Below are positions 55,784 through 64,000 of a DNA stretch of 64,000 nt, piece after piece. Position numbers and translations under genes: made by a program. A model generated the notes under the pieces. It ran no database searches. It was given only the letters and a program-made list of their open reading frames with translations, and was not told where the DNA came from. The stretch covers positions 310,001 through 374,000 of the forward strand of contig NZ_AYSE01000007.1 in the NCBI RefSeq assembly GCF_000504165.1. The letters run 5' to 3'. The stretch comes from Bacillus sp. FJAT-14578 (GTDB lineage: Bacteria > Bacillota > Bacilli > Bacillales > Bacillaceae_H). Every line of letters begins with the position of its first letter. Positions within the stretch are counted from its first letter, which is position 1.

Positions 55784-55827
55784 TATACTTTAAAGGTAAT
55801 TAAAGAGTTTGAAAGGGGATGTACAGC

Positions 55828-58800
55828 ATGAGCTCTGTAACAAAGAAAATCAAAAAGGTACTCGTTGCCAATCGCGGTGAAATTGCGATTCGTGTGTTTC
55901 GTGCATGTAACGAGTTAAACATTCGAACAGTCGCTATCTATTCAAAAGAGGATACAGGTTCCTACCATCGCTATAAAGCAGATGAAGCTTATTTGGTAGG
56001 CGAAGGAAAAAAGCCGATTGAAGCTTATTTAGACATTGAAAACATTATTGAAATTGCAAAGGCGCATGATGTTGACGCCATCCACCCGGGCTACGGATTT
56101 TTGTCAGAAAATATCCAATTTGCAAAACGTTGCGAAGATGAAGGTATCATTTTTATTGGTCCTAAATCAAAACATCTAGATATGTTCGGTGATAAGGTAA
56201 AAGCGCGTCATCAAGCCATTGAAGCAAACATTCCTGTTATTCCAGGAACTGATGGTCCTATCGGAAGCCTAGAAGAAGCGAAAGCCTTTGGAACAGAGCA
56301 TGGCTACCCGATTATGATTAAAGCTGCGCTTGGCGGAGGCGGCCGAGGAATGCGAATTGTCCGCAGTGAAGCAGGCTTAAAAGAATCTTATGATCGTGCC
56401 AAATCAGAAGCGAAAGCGGCGTTTGGAAGCGATGAGGTATATGTAGAAAAATTTGTAGAAAACCCGAAGCATATTGAAGTCCAAATTCTAGGTGACCATG
56501 AAGGCAATATCATTCACTTGTTTGAGCGTGATTGTTCCGTGCAGCGCCGCCATCAAAAAGTAGTAGAGGTGGCTCCAAGCGTTTCTTTATCTGAAAGCCT
56601 GCGTCAGGCTATTTGCGAAGCTGCTGTACACCTTATGAAAAATGTCTCATACATAAATGCGGGAACGGTAGAGTTTCTCGTGGCAGACGATAAATTTTAC
56701 TTCATTGAAGTAAATCCGAGGGTACAGGTGGAGCATACCATTACCGAGATGATTACGGGTATTGATATCGTTCAATCCCAAATTTTAATTGCTGACGGCC
56801 ACTCCCTTCATAGTGATAAAGTGGGCATTCCAACACAAGAAAAGATTATTGTGCATGGCTATGCTATCCAATCGCGTGTTACAACAGAGGATCCGCAAAA
56901 TAATTTCATGCCTGATACAGGGAAAATCATGGCCTATCGTTCAGGAGGCGGTTTTGGTGTGCGCCTAGATACAGGAAACAGCTTCCAAGGGGCAATTATC
57001 ACTCCGTATTATGATTCCCTTCTTGTTAAAGTAACGACGTGGGCATTAACCTTCGAACAAGCAGCGGCGAAAATGGTTCGGAACTTAAGGGAATTTCGTA
57101 TTCGTGGAATCAAGACAAACATTCCGTTCCTTGAGAATGTTGTGAAGCACGAAAATTTCTTAACAGGCAACTATAATACATCGTTTATCGATTCATCTCC
57201 GGAGCTGTTTGTATTTCCGAAACGAAAAGACCGTGGAACGAAAATGCTCACATATATTGGAAATGTCACGGTCAACGGGTTTCCTGGAGTCGCCAAAAAG
57301 AAAAAACCTGTATTTGGCAAGCCGAGCATTCCGCAAGTGAAATATTCTGAACCGATTCCAAATGGAACGAAGCAAATTTTAGATACACAAGGTGCAGAGG
57401 GAGTCGTAAAGTGGATTAAAGAACAGAAAGAAGTATTGTTGACGGATACTACATTCCGCGATGCGCATCAATCACTATTGGCGACACGTGTGCGTACAAA
57501 TGACCTCGTGCACATCGCTGAACCGACCGCCCGATTATTGCCGAATCTATTTTCTGCTGAAATGTGGGGGGGCGCAACATTTGATGTATCATATCGCTTC
57601 TTAAAAGAAGACCCATGGGATCGCTTATTGAAACTGCGAAAAGAAATGCCGAATGTTCTGTTCCAGATGCTTCTTCGTGCATCCAATGCGGTCGGGTATA
57701 AAAATTATCCAGATAATGTCATTAAAGAATTTGTAGAAAAGTCTGCACAAGCAGGCATTGACGTATTCCGTATATTTGACAGTTTAAACTGGGTTAAAGG
57801 CATGACATTGGCGATTGATTCTGTGCGTGAAAACGGAAAAATTGCAGAAGCGGCAATGTGCTACACAGGAGATATTTTAGATCCGACTAGAAGAAAGTAT
57901 GATTTAAATTATTATAAAGACCTCGCAAAAGAACTTGAAGCATCAGGTGCGCATATTTTAGGAATCAAGGATATGGCTGGTTTACTCAAACCGCAAGCTG
58001 CCTATGATTTGATTTCTGCTTTAAAAGAAACGGTAGATATCCCAATTCACTTGCACAGCCATGATACAAGTGGAAATGGCGTATTCATGTATGCAAAGGC
58101 AATTGAAGCAGGAGTAGATATTGTGGATGTAGCCGTTAGCTCAATGGCGGGATTAACATCACAGCCAAGCGCGAATTCTTTACACTATGCTTTAGAGGGC
58201 AATAGTCGCAGACCGGAAGTCAATATTCAAGGATTGGAACAGATTTCTCATTATTGGGATGATATTCGCAAATATTACCTTGACTTTGAAAGCGGCATGA
58301 ATGCTCCTCATACGGAAGTATATGTTCATGAGATGCCGGGCGGTCAATACAGCAACCTGCAACAGCAAGCAAAAGCGGTAGGATTGGGAGATCGTTGGGA
58401 AGAAGTCAAAGAGATGTATTCCCGTGTGAACCAGCTATTTGGTGATATTGTAAAAGTAACGCCTTCTTCCAAAGTGGTAGGAGATATGGCGCTATATATG
58501 GTTCAAAATAATTTAACGGAAGATGATGTGTATGAACGCGGCGAAACTTTGGATTTTCCAGATTCTGTAGTCGAATTGTTCGAAGGTTATTTAGGACAGC
58601 CTCATGGCGGATTCCCGAAAGAGCTTCAACGCATCATTTTAAAAGGAAAAGAGCCAATTACGGTTCGTCCTGGAGAATTATTGGAGCCTGTAGACTTCCA
58701 AGAGATTAAAGAGACGTTGTACCATTCGTTAAATCGTCCGGTAACAAGCCATGAAGTCATCGCTCATGCGCTATATCCTAAAGTATTTATGGAATATCAA

Positions 58801-59277
58801 AAAACGGTGGAACAGTATGGAGATATTTCAGTGCTCGACACCCCTACATTCTTATACGGAATGCGCCTTGGGGAGGAAATCGAAGTAGAAATTGAAAAAG
58901 GAAAAACGCTGATTGTCAAACTTGTTTCGATTGGCGAGCCTCAAGCAGACGGAACACGTGTCCTTTACTTCGAATTAAACGGCCAATCCCGTGAGGTTAT
59001 TATAAAGGATGAAGGCATTAAAACAACGGTCCAAACGAGAGCGAAAGCAGACACCGCTAACCAAAATCATATTGGTGCATCCATGCCGGGAACGGTATTG
59101 AAACTTCTTGTCGAAAAGGGTGAAAAGGTTTCAAAAGGTGATCATCTCATGATTACGGAAGCGATGAAAATGGAAACGACTGTTCAAGCTCCATTTTCGG
59201 GTACTGTCCAAGATATTTATGTGAAAAATGGCGATGCCATTCAAACTGGAGACCTGCTCATTGAATTAACAAAATAA
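55828..59277 (+). CDS. pycA: Pyruvate carboxylase
   Basis: A 1149-residue biotin enzyme converting pyruvate to oxaloacetate. Domains: biotin carboxylase 1-460 (VLVANRGEIAIRVFRAC; ATP-grasp AALGGGGRGMRIV), carboxyltransferase about 535-800 (TDTTFRDAHQSLLATRVRT), PYC/OADA, and biotinyl domain at the C-terminus with ITEAMKMETTVQ (biotin Lys). ATG 55828 is used: AAAGGGG is 9 bases upstream. In B. subtilis PycA is activated by apo-DarB and in Listeria inhibited by c-di-AMP directly; darB is also in this window. A family 1 repeat follows 2 bases after the stop. Confidence 0.97.
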   Translation: MSSVTKKIKKVLVANRGEIAIRVFRACNELNIRTVAIYSKEDTGSYHRYKADEAYLVGEGKKPIEAYLDIENIIEIAKAHDVDAIHPGYGFLSENIQFAKRCEDEGIIFIGPKSKHLDMFGDKVKARHQAIEANIPVIPGTDGPIGSLEEAKAFGTEHGYPIMIKAALGGGGRGMRIVRSEAGLKESYDRAKSEAKAAFGSDEVYVEKFVENPKHIEVQILGDHEGNIIHLFERDCSVQRRHQKVVEVAPSVSLSESLRQAICEAAVHLMKNVSYINAGTVEFLVADDKFYFIEVNPRVQVEHTITEMITGIDIVQSQILIADGHSLHSDKVGIPTQEKIIVHGYAIQSRVTTEDPQNNFMPDTGKIMAYRSGGGFGVRLDTGNSFQGAIITPYYDSLLVKVTTWALTFEQAAAKMVRNLREFRIRGIKTNIPFLENVVKHENFLTGNYNTSFIDSSPELFVFPKRKDRGTKMLTYIGNVTVNGFPGVAKKKKPVFGKPSIPQVKYSEPIPNGTKQILDTQGAEGVVKWIKEQKEVLLTDTTFRDAHQSLLATRVRTNDLVHIAEPTARLLPNLFSAEMWGGATFDVSYRFLKEDPWDRLLKLRKEMPNVLFQMLLRASNAVGYKNYPDNVIKEFVEKSAQAGIDVFRIFDSLNWVKGMTLAIDSVRENGKIAEAAMCYTGDILDPTRRKYDLNYYKDLAKELEASGAHILGIKDMAGLLKPQAAYDLISALKETVDIPIHLHSHDTSGNGVFMYAKAIEAGVDIVDVAVSSMAGLTSQPSANSLHYALEGNSRRPEVNIQGLEQISHYWDDIRKYYLDFESGMNAPHTEVYVHEMPGGQYSNLQQQAKAVGLGDRWEEVKEMYSRVNQLFGDIVKVTPSSKVVGDMALYMVQNNLTEDDVYERGETLDFPDSVVELFEGYLGQPHGGFPKELQRIILKGKEPITVRPGELLEPVDFQEIKETLYHSLNRPVTSHEVIAHALYPKVFMEYQKTVEQYGDISVLDTPTFLYGMRLGEEIEVEIEKGKTLIVKLVSIGEPQADGTRVLYFELNGQSREVIIKDEGIKTTVQTRAKADTANQNHIGASMPGTVLKLLVEKGEKVSKGDHLMITEAMKMETTVQAPFSGTVQDIYVKNGDAIQTGDLLIELTK

Positions 59278-59279
59278 AA

Positions 59280-59437
59280 AAAGAGAGTTGATCAAAAGGG
59301 CAAAAAAGCCCTTTTGATCAACTCTTCTGAAAGGCCCCGTCAGAAAATCCTTTAAGGCAAGGGAGAACATGACGGGGCCTTTCAGTAAAAAGTTAATAGT
59401 GGGGATTGATTAGAGATTTATGGGAAAGTCCCTTTTC
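59280..59437 (+). repeat. Family 1 repeat, full copy
   Basis: Hairpin 1: AAGAGAGTTGATCAAAAGGG and CCCTTTTGATCAACTCTT. Hairpin 2 (59329-59383): GAAAGGCCCCGTCA and TGACGGGGCCTTTC. Distal: AGAGATTTATGGGAAAGTCC. It follows the pycA stop by 2 bases. Confidence 0.85.
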
Positions 59438-59448
59438 GTCTCCTCCCA

Positions 59449-59500
59449 AAAAGAACAGCCCCCTTTCTGGGTTCAAACCAGAAGGGGGGCTGCTTTTTTT
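59449..59500 (-). terminator. Terminator for ctaA
   Basis: GAACAGCCCCCTTTCTGG and CCAGAAGGGGGGCTG pair around a GTTCAAA loop. The T run is on the plus strand after it, and an A run on the minus-strand start side, so it can serve the minus-strand ctaA transcript. Confidence 0.75.
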
Positions 59501-59512
59501 AGAACAAAGTAA

Positions 59513-60433
59513 TTATTTTGTTTTATTCTGTACAGGCCCCTTTTTGCTTCGCGTTGCTACCAAGGTTAAATAACTAAGTACACCGAACAAACATGAAATG
59601 ATTAAGGCATGCAGAAGAGCAACAAACAAGTTTAAACGGGTAAAGATAATCGATACACCGGAAATCACCTGCAGCGATACAAGGATAAAAGCAATCATCC
59701 ATCCGTAATATACGACTTTTTGATTTCGATAGTGCTTATATGCATGAATAAAAGCAATTAAAATCCATACAAAAATCAAGGTAGCTGCAAAGCGATGTCC
59801 CATTTGCACCCATTCATGCATTTGAACGGGAAATAACCGATTCTGGGAGCAAAACGGCACAGAAGGACAAGCTAAGCTTGCATTTGTATGACGGACCAAT
59901 GCACCTGTATAAACAACGATGTAGCTGTATGCGATGATGCCATAGATGTGAAACTTCATCTTTGAATCCAGTAAAACAGAACTTGCGTCAAATTTTTTAT
60001 CGACTTCGAACACCATCAATGTCAATAAAAATACAGAAGCAAATGATATAAGCGAAATACCAAAATGCAAAGCTAATACTGCGTCTGATTGTCCCCAAAC
60101 GACGGCAGCGGCTCCTATCAGAGCTTGCAGGAGCAGAAAGAAGAAAGAAACAACGGCTAAAAATCTAGCTTCTTTTACATGTTTTAATGCGAACCATGCC
60201 CAAACAGATAAGGCTAAAACAAGAAGACCTCCTGCACCGGAAACAACTCGGTGACTCAGTTCAATTACGAGCTCCGGTGTAATTGAACTCGGTATAAGTT
60301 CACCATGACAAAGCGGCCATGATTTACCACAACCCGCTCCAGATTCTGTTTTAGTGACGAGTGCTCCTCCCAATAAAATAAGAAGCATGACAAGTGTTGT
60401 TGAAACGGCCAACCATTTTAATCCTCGTTGCAA
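59513..60433 (-). CDS. ctaA: Heme A synthase
   Basis: A 306-residue polytopic membrane monooxygenase converting heme O to heme A. Eight hydrophobic segments; heme-ligand His residues in [38 protein letters not shown] and LHALIIS; extracellular Cys pairs CGKSWPLC and CPSVPFC, as in Bacillus CtaA. Divergent from ctaB, the standard arrangement. The 640-base gap between them should hold both promoters. Confidence 0.94.
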   Translation of the reverse strand: MQRGLKWLAVSTTLVMLLILLGGALVTKTESGAGCGKSWPLCHGELIPSSITPELVIELSHRVVSGAGGLLVLALSVWAWFALKHVKEARFLAVVSFFFLLLQALIGAAAVVWGQSDAVLALHFGISLISFASVFLLTLMVFEVDKKFDASSVLLDSKMKFHIYGIIAYSYIVVYTGALVRHTNASLACPSVPFCSQNRLFPVQMHEWVQMGHRFAATLIFVWILIAFIHAYKHYRNQKVVYYGWMIAFILVSLQVISGVSIIFTRLNLFVALLHALIISCLFGVLSYLTLVATRSKKGPVQNKTK

Positions 60434-61073
60434 TCTATTTCACCATCCTATGCTGCGATTCGTTAGTAATAAAAATGAGAAAAGCAAAAAATAAATACAA
60501 CAACTGATCTTTCATTCGCGTTTTTATTATATCAATAAAAATAAGAATAAAAATGAGAAAAAATGTAATATTTTTTGAAATATACCCTCATCCATCAATT
60601 TTTTTGGTATTATAGTAGGAAATACAACAAAAAAAACGAAAAATCGTCATAATTTTGGTTTTTTTTGTCAATGCTGGTAAAGGTCTATTTTTATACTATA
60701 TCTTATAGTACAAATGTGGAAGGGTTATTGCATTTCACTATTTTAAATTTAAAGCAATAAAAGAAGCAAGCAACAATACTTCATTTAAAGGACTTGACAA
60801 AAAAAATACATATTTTTTTCATAATTTATTCACAAAATTGGTTGAAAATGTGTTTTAATATACACGTAAAACATGTTCTAATGTTTATATAGTAGTATAC
60901 AATTTTTGGTATTGCCTTTTACGTGCTGGCCTTGGAAACGCCTTCATCTGTTTAAATTGGTAAGAGCGCATTTCAAATTAATCTCAAACTATGATAATAT
61001 GAGAAAATATTTAAAGGGATTATTGATTATTGCGGATGAATAAAAAACGATGAAGGATAAAGGAGGGAATATG
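60434..61073. promoter_or_regulatory. ctaA-ctaB divergent regulatory region
   Basis: Very AT-rich, about 640 bases, no gene. ATTCACAAAATT (60828-60839) is the complement of AATTTTGTGAAT, resembling ResD-type sites near B. subtilis ctaA; TTGACA at 60794 lacks a well-spaced -10 (CATAAT 20 bases later). AGGAGGG lies just before ctaB. Regulation is inferred only. Confidence 0.45.
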
Positions 61074-62009
61074 ATGAATGACACGAGGGTATTAGAGGAC
61101 ACAACCATATCAGCTTCAAACAATGGTCCTCATTCAATAGAACAAACGAGTCTATGGCAAGACTTTTTGGCAACAATTAAAATAGGGATTGTTAATTCGA
61201 ACCTGATCACAGCATTTACCGGCTTTTGGCTGGCATTATATTTCAATGGAAAAAGTTTCTTAGGGGCACTTGATCTCGCATTTTTTTCGATGGCAGGTAC
61301 GGCATTGATTATTGCAGGAGCCTGCAGTTTAAATAATTACGTCGATCGCGATATTGATCACTTAATGGAACGCACTAAAGGAAGACCGACAGTAACAGGG
61401 AGATTTAATCCCGTCACCGTGCTTCTAATGGGAGTAGGTTTTACTTTAACAGGTTTACTCATGCTTATGATTACAAGTGTAACGGCCGCGCTTATCGGGC
61501 TTGCTGGCGTAGTGACATACGTTTTCTTTTACACGATGTGGTCTAAGCGTTTATATACTATCAACACAGTAGTGGGCAGTGTGTCCGGAGCGGTACCGCC
61601 ACTAATCGGGTGGGCAGCTGTTGACAGCAACCTACATATTGTAGCTTGGGTACTATTTTTAATCATGTTTATTTGGCAACCGCCACATTTCTTAGCACTT
61701 GCTATGAGACGATGTGAAGAATACAGAGCAGCCGGAATACCGATGCTTCCTGTTGTTCACGGCTTCGAAATAACAAAGCGACAAATCATGATTTGGATTA
61801 CATGCTTAATGCCGCTTCCATTGTACCTCCATGGATTGGGTCCGATTTTTTTAGGATTGGCTACTCTTCTTAATGTAGGATGGTTACTTCTAGGGATAAT
61901 GAAGTATAAAAAAATGGAAGATACAAAATGGGCAAGCATGATGTTTGTGTACTCGTTAAACTATTTAACGATTATGTTTGTTGCGATGGTCATTGCTACT
62001 TTAATTTAG
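61074..62009 (+). CDS. ctaB: Protoheme IX farnesyltransferase (heme O synthase)
   Basis: A 311-residue UbiA-family membrane prenyltransferase that farnesylates heme B to heme O. Asp-rich motif [19 protein letters not shown] near 90-110 and [30 protein letters not shown] is characteristic of CtaB. AGGAGGG lies 4 bases before ATG 61071 and 7 before ATG 61074; I use the latter. The final G of its TAG stop belongs to a family 3 element. ctaC follows by 170 bases. Confidence 0.94.
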   Translation: MNDTRVLEDTTISASNNGPHSIEQTSLWQDFLATIKIGIVNSNLITAFTGFWLALYFNGKSFLGALDLAFFSMAGTALIIAGACSLNNYVDRDIDHLMERTKGRPTVTGRFNPVTVLLMGVGFTLTGLLMLMITSVTAALIGLAGVVTYVFFYTMWSKRLYTINTVVGSVSGAVPPLIGWAAVDSNLHIVAWVLFLIMFIWQPPHFLALAMRRCEEYRAAGIPMLPVVHGFEITKRQIMIWITCLMPLPLYLHGLGPIFLGLATLLNVGWLLLGIMKYKKMEDTKWASMMFVYSLNYLTIMFVAMVIATLI

Positions 62010-62100
62010 GCTCTGTTAACTACTTATATTTTGATTCAACCCATTTTCAGGATTACCTAGAAATGGGTTGAGTACATACCCATTGACCATTAACAAAGCC
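62009..62100 (+). repeat. Family 3 inverted-repeat element (92 bp)
   Basis: GGCTCTGTTAA at 62009-62019 and TTAACAAAGCC at 62090-62100 are inverted (one mismatch), around a hairpin CAACCCATTT..AAATGGGTTG. The element starts in the ctaB stop codon. Length equals the pycA-leader copy. Confidence 0.68.
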
Positions 62101-62180
62101 TTAATTTAAGGAATTTCTTCTAAATAGAATTGATCATAGAAGGAATTTACACATCAAGGAAAGAGGGGTTTGGATACGCT

Positions 62181-63251
62181 ATGAAAAACTGGCTACCAAA
62201 ATGGCGAGTCATGTCTTTATTCAGCATGATAGCGCTTTTATTAGCCGGCTGTGGTAAACCGTTCTTATCGACGTTACAACCAGCTGGTGAAGTAGCAAGC
62301 ATGCAGTATGACCTTATGCTGCTGAGCACTACGATTATGGTACTCGTTATTATTGTTGTTACCATTATCTTTATTTATGTAGTGGTTCGCTTCCGTCGAC
62401 GCAAAGGAGACGACAATGTGATTCCGAAGCAAGTGGAAGGAAGTCACAAACTAGAAATCATTTGGACTGTTATCCCGATTCTCTTATTAATTATTTTAGC
62501 AGTTCCTACTGTGGCTTATACGTTTAAGCTGGCAGATGTAAAAGAGATGGAAGGTGCGAACAAGAAAGATGCAATAATTATCAATGTTCGTGCAAATGCT
62601 TACTGGTGGGAATTCGAATATCCTAACCAAAAGATTGTTACATCTCAAGATCTTGTCGTTCCGACAGATCAAAAGGTTTATTTCAACCTAAAAGCTTCTG
62701 ATGTAAAGCATTCATTCTGGATTCCGGCTGTCGGTGGAAAAATGGATACAAATACAGATGTCGTAAACAAATTCTGGTTAGAATTTGATTCTAAAAAGAC
62801 TGAAGAAGCAGGCGGGGTATTTTACGGGAAATGTGCTGAGCTATGCGGCCCATCACATGCCTTAATGGACTTTAAAGTAAAAGCGCTATCACAAGATGAA
62901 TTTGATAGTTGGGTAAAAGATGCGAAGGCTGCAAAACCGCAAATGGCTACAGCTGATGCTGACGTAAAAGCAGGGGAAGAGATTTTCTCTAAAAGCTGTA
63001 TTGGCTGTCACGCAGTCGAAGCACAGGATAATCGCCCAGAACAAGCTCGTCAAGCTCCAAACTTAGCTGGCTTTGCGGATCGTGAGAGAGTTGCGGGTAT
63101 CCTAGAGCACAATGAAGAAAACATTAAAGCTTGGTTAAAAGATCCTGAATACTTTAAACCAGGTAACAAGATGACTGGCACATATGGTGAGTTATCAGAT
63201 GAGCAAATCGATCAATTAACAAAGTATTTGGAGTCTCTGAAACTTAAATAA
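62181..63251 (+). CDS. ctaC: Cytochrome caa3 oxidase subunit II
   Basis: A 356-residue lipoprotein subunit that carries CuA and a fused cytochrome c. MKNWLPKWRVMSLFSMIALL with lipobox LLAGC; two membrane helices (about 45-70 and 90-115); CuA motif GKCAELCGPSHALMDF; and a C-terminal c-type domain with heme site CIGCH and Met ligand in KMTG. ATG 62181 is used because it gives the lipoprotein signal; AGAGGGG is 12 bases upstream. It heads the ctaCDEFG genes. Confidence 0.93.
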   Translation: MKNWLPKWRVMSLFSMIALLLAGCGKPFLSTLQPAGEVASMQYDLMLLSTTIMVLVIIVVTIIFIYVVVRFRRRKGDDNVIPKQVEGSHKLEIIWTVIPILLLIILAVPTVAYTFKLADVKEMEGANKKDAIIINVRANAYWWEFEYPNQKIVTSQDLVVPTDQKVYFNLKASDVKHSFWIPAVGGKMDTNTDVVNKFWLEFDSKKTEEAGGVFYGKCAELCGPSHALMDFKVKALSQDEFDSWVKDAKAAKPQMATADADVKAGEEIFSKSCIGCHAVEAQDNRPEQARQAPNLAGFADRERVAGILEHNEENIKAWLKDPEYFKPGNKMTGTYGELSDEQIDQLTKYLESLKLK

Positions 63252-63291
63252 GATAGTCAGCTTGGGGAGTTTTATAAAAGGAGGTAAAACC

Positions 63292-64000
63292 GTGAGTACG
63301 TTAACTCAGAAAAAAGGAGTTGGCGCTGTAATATGGGACTACTTAACAACAGTAGACCATAAAAAAATCGCTATCCTTTATTTAATTGCCGGGGGATTTT
63401 TCTTCCTCGTTGGTGGTCTTGAAGCTTTATTCATACGTATCCAGCTTGCGGTTCCGAACAATGATTTCGTAAGTGGTGGTCTTTACAACGAAATTTTAAC
63501 AATGCACGGAACAACAATGATCTTCTTAGCTGCGATGCCTCTTTTATTCGCTTTAATGAACGCGGTCATGCCGCTTCAGATTGGTGCGCGTGACGTAGCG
63601 TTTCCATTCGTAAACGCATTAGGTTTCTGGTTATTTTTCGCAGGTGGAGTTTTCTTAAACTTATCATGGTTCATGGGAGGGGCGCCTGATGCTGGTTGGA
63701 CATCTTACGCATCCTTGTCATTAGCTTCACCTGGTCATGGTATTGATTTTTATGCACTAGGACTGCAGATTTCCGGTGCGGGTACGTTAATCGGGGGGAT
63801 TAACTTCCTTGTCACGATTATTAACATGCGTGCTCCTGGTATGACGTATATGCGTATGCCGTTGTTTACATGGTCAACATTTGTAGCATCTGCATTAATT
63901 CTATTTGCATTCCCGCCATTAACAGTCGGTTTATTCCTAATGATTTTTGACCGCTTATTTGGCTCAAATTTCTTTGATCCTGCTCTAGGCGGTAACACGA
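63292..64000 (+). CDS. ctaD: Cytochrome caa3 oxidase subunit I, 3' end outside window
   Basis: Open to the end of the window (236 codons seen). GTG 63292 with AAAGGAGG about 7-8 bases upstream begins MSTLTQKKGVGAVIWDYLTT. VDHKKIAILYLI, the heme a His in TMHGTTMIFL, PLQIGARDVAFPF and FLNLSWFMGGAPDAGW fit the heme-copper oxidase subunit I N-terminal half. Confidence 0.93.
   Translation, partial: MSTLTQKKGVGAVIWDYLTTVDHKKIAILYLIAGGFFFLVGGLEALFIRIQLAVPNNDFVSGGLYNEILTMHGTTMIFLAAMPLLFALMNAVMPLQIGARDVAFPFVNALGFWLFFAGGVFLNLSWFMGGAPDAGWTSYASLSLASPGHGIDFYALGLQISGAGTLIGGINFLVTIINMRAPGMTYMRMPLFTWSTFVASALILFAFPPLTVGLFLMIFDRLFGSNFFDPALGGNT

Overview
The window is low-GC DNA from a spore-forming member of the Bacillaceae. 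Evidence includes strong AGGAGG-type ribosome sites with frequent TTG and GTG starts, a YjcZ-type sporulation peptide, a YhcN/YlaJ lipoprotein, RNase J1, the RNA polymerase epsilon subunit, and gene order that follows Bacillus subtilis from the yku genes through pdh, ykt and yla to cta. I cannot name the species from the sequence alone. No rRNA, tRNA, CRISPR array, prophage or complete insertion sequence was seen. This is core chromosome, with novelty mainly in its intergenic DNA.

Layout. 1-8 kb: glucose dehydrogenase, a LysM-YkuD L,D-transpeptidase, exopolyphosphatase and polyphosphate kinase (ppk preceded by four PhoP-type hexamers), and a PAS-GGDEF-EAL protein. 8-19.4 kb: a yku block (ykuE, fadH, ykuI, ykuJ, darB/ykuL, ccpC, dapH, dapL, ykuS, ykuU, ykuV) that lacks ykuK, ykuNOP and ykuT. 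19.7-22.1 kb: cytochrome bd-type oxidase cydAB behind Rex-type operators. 22.2-30.6 kb: ktrC, rnjA-rpoY, an EamA transporter, a HAD phosphatase, a lipase-like hydrolase, def, a YjcZ peptide and ykyA. 31.2-36.4 kb: pdhABCD, with hairpins between its cistrons. 36.5-42.1 kb: slp, small membrane proteins, an M23 peptidase, the dual-function RNA SR1 with its SR1P peptide and CcpN-type operators, and the speA-type decarboxylase. 42.8-46.8 kb: nitronate monooxygenase, yktA, yktB, yktC and a GNAT. 47-64 kb: ylaF, typA, ylaH, ylaI, ylaJ, phoH2/ylaK, ylaL, ylaN, ftsW, pycA, ctaA, ctaB, ctaC and the start of ctaD.

Functional links. Pyruvate is handled by PDH and pyruvate carboxylase, with CcpC, SR1 and CcpN/CcpA-type sites as carbon-state regulators. 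Respiration is covered by cydAB and heme A/cytochrome caa3 genes. Second messengers recur: c-di-GMP (GGDEF-EAL protein, YkuI) and c-di-AMP (DarB, KtrC and, through DarB, PycA).

Intergenic repeats are the most unusual content. Family 1 (about 155-160 bp, two hairpins) has nine full or partial copies, each directly 3' of a gene and with the same end facing the stop codon. Family 2 (219-220 bp when full, with deletion derivatives) has a GC-rich structured core; G-U/A-U/G-C changes between copies support a folded RNA on one strand, and the layout suggests an ORF-less IS200/IS605-like element that may carry an omega/HEARO-type RNA. One family 2 copy has inserted into a family 1 copy. Family 3 is a 92-bp inverted-repeat element (two copies), and family 4 is a palindromic element near rnjA with a weaker relative.
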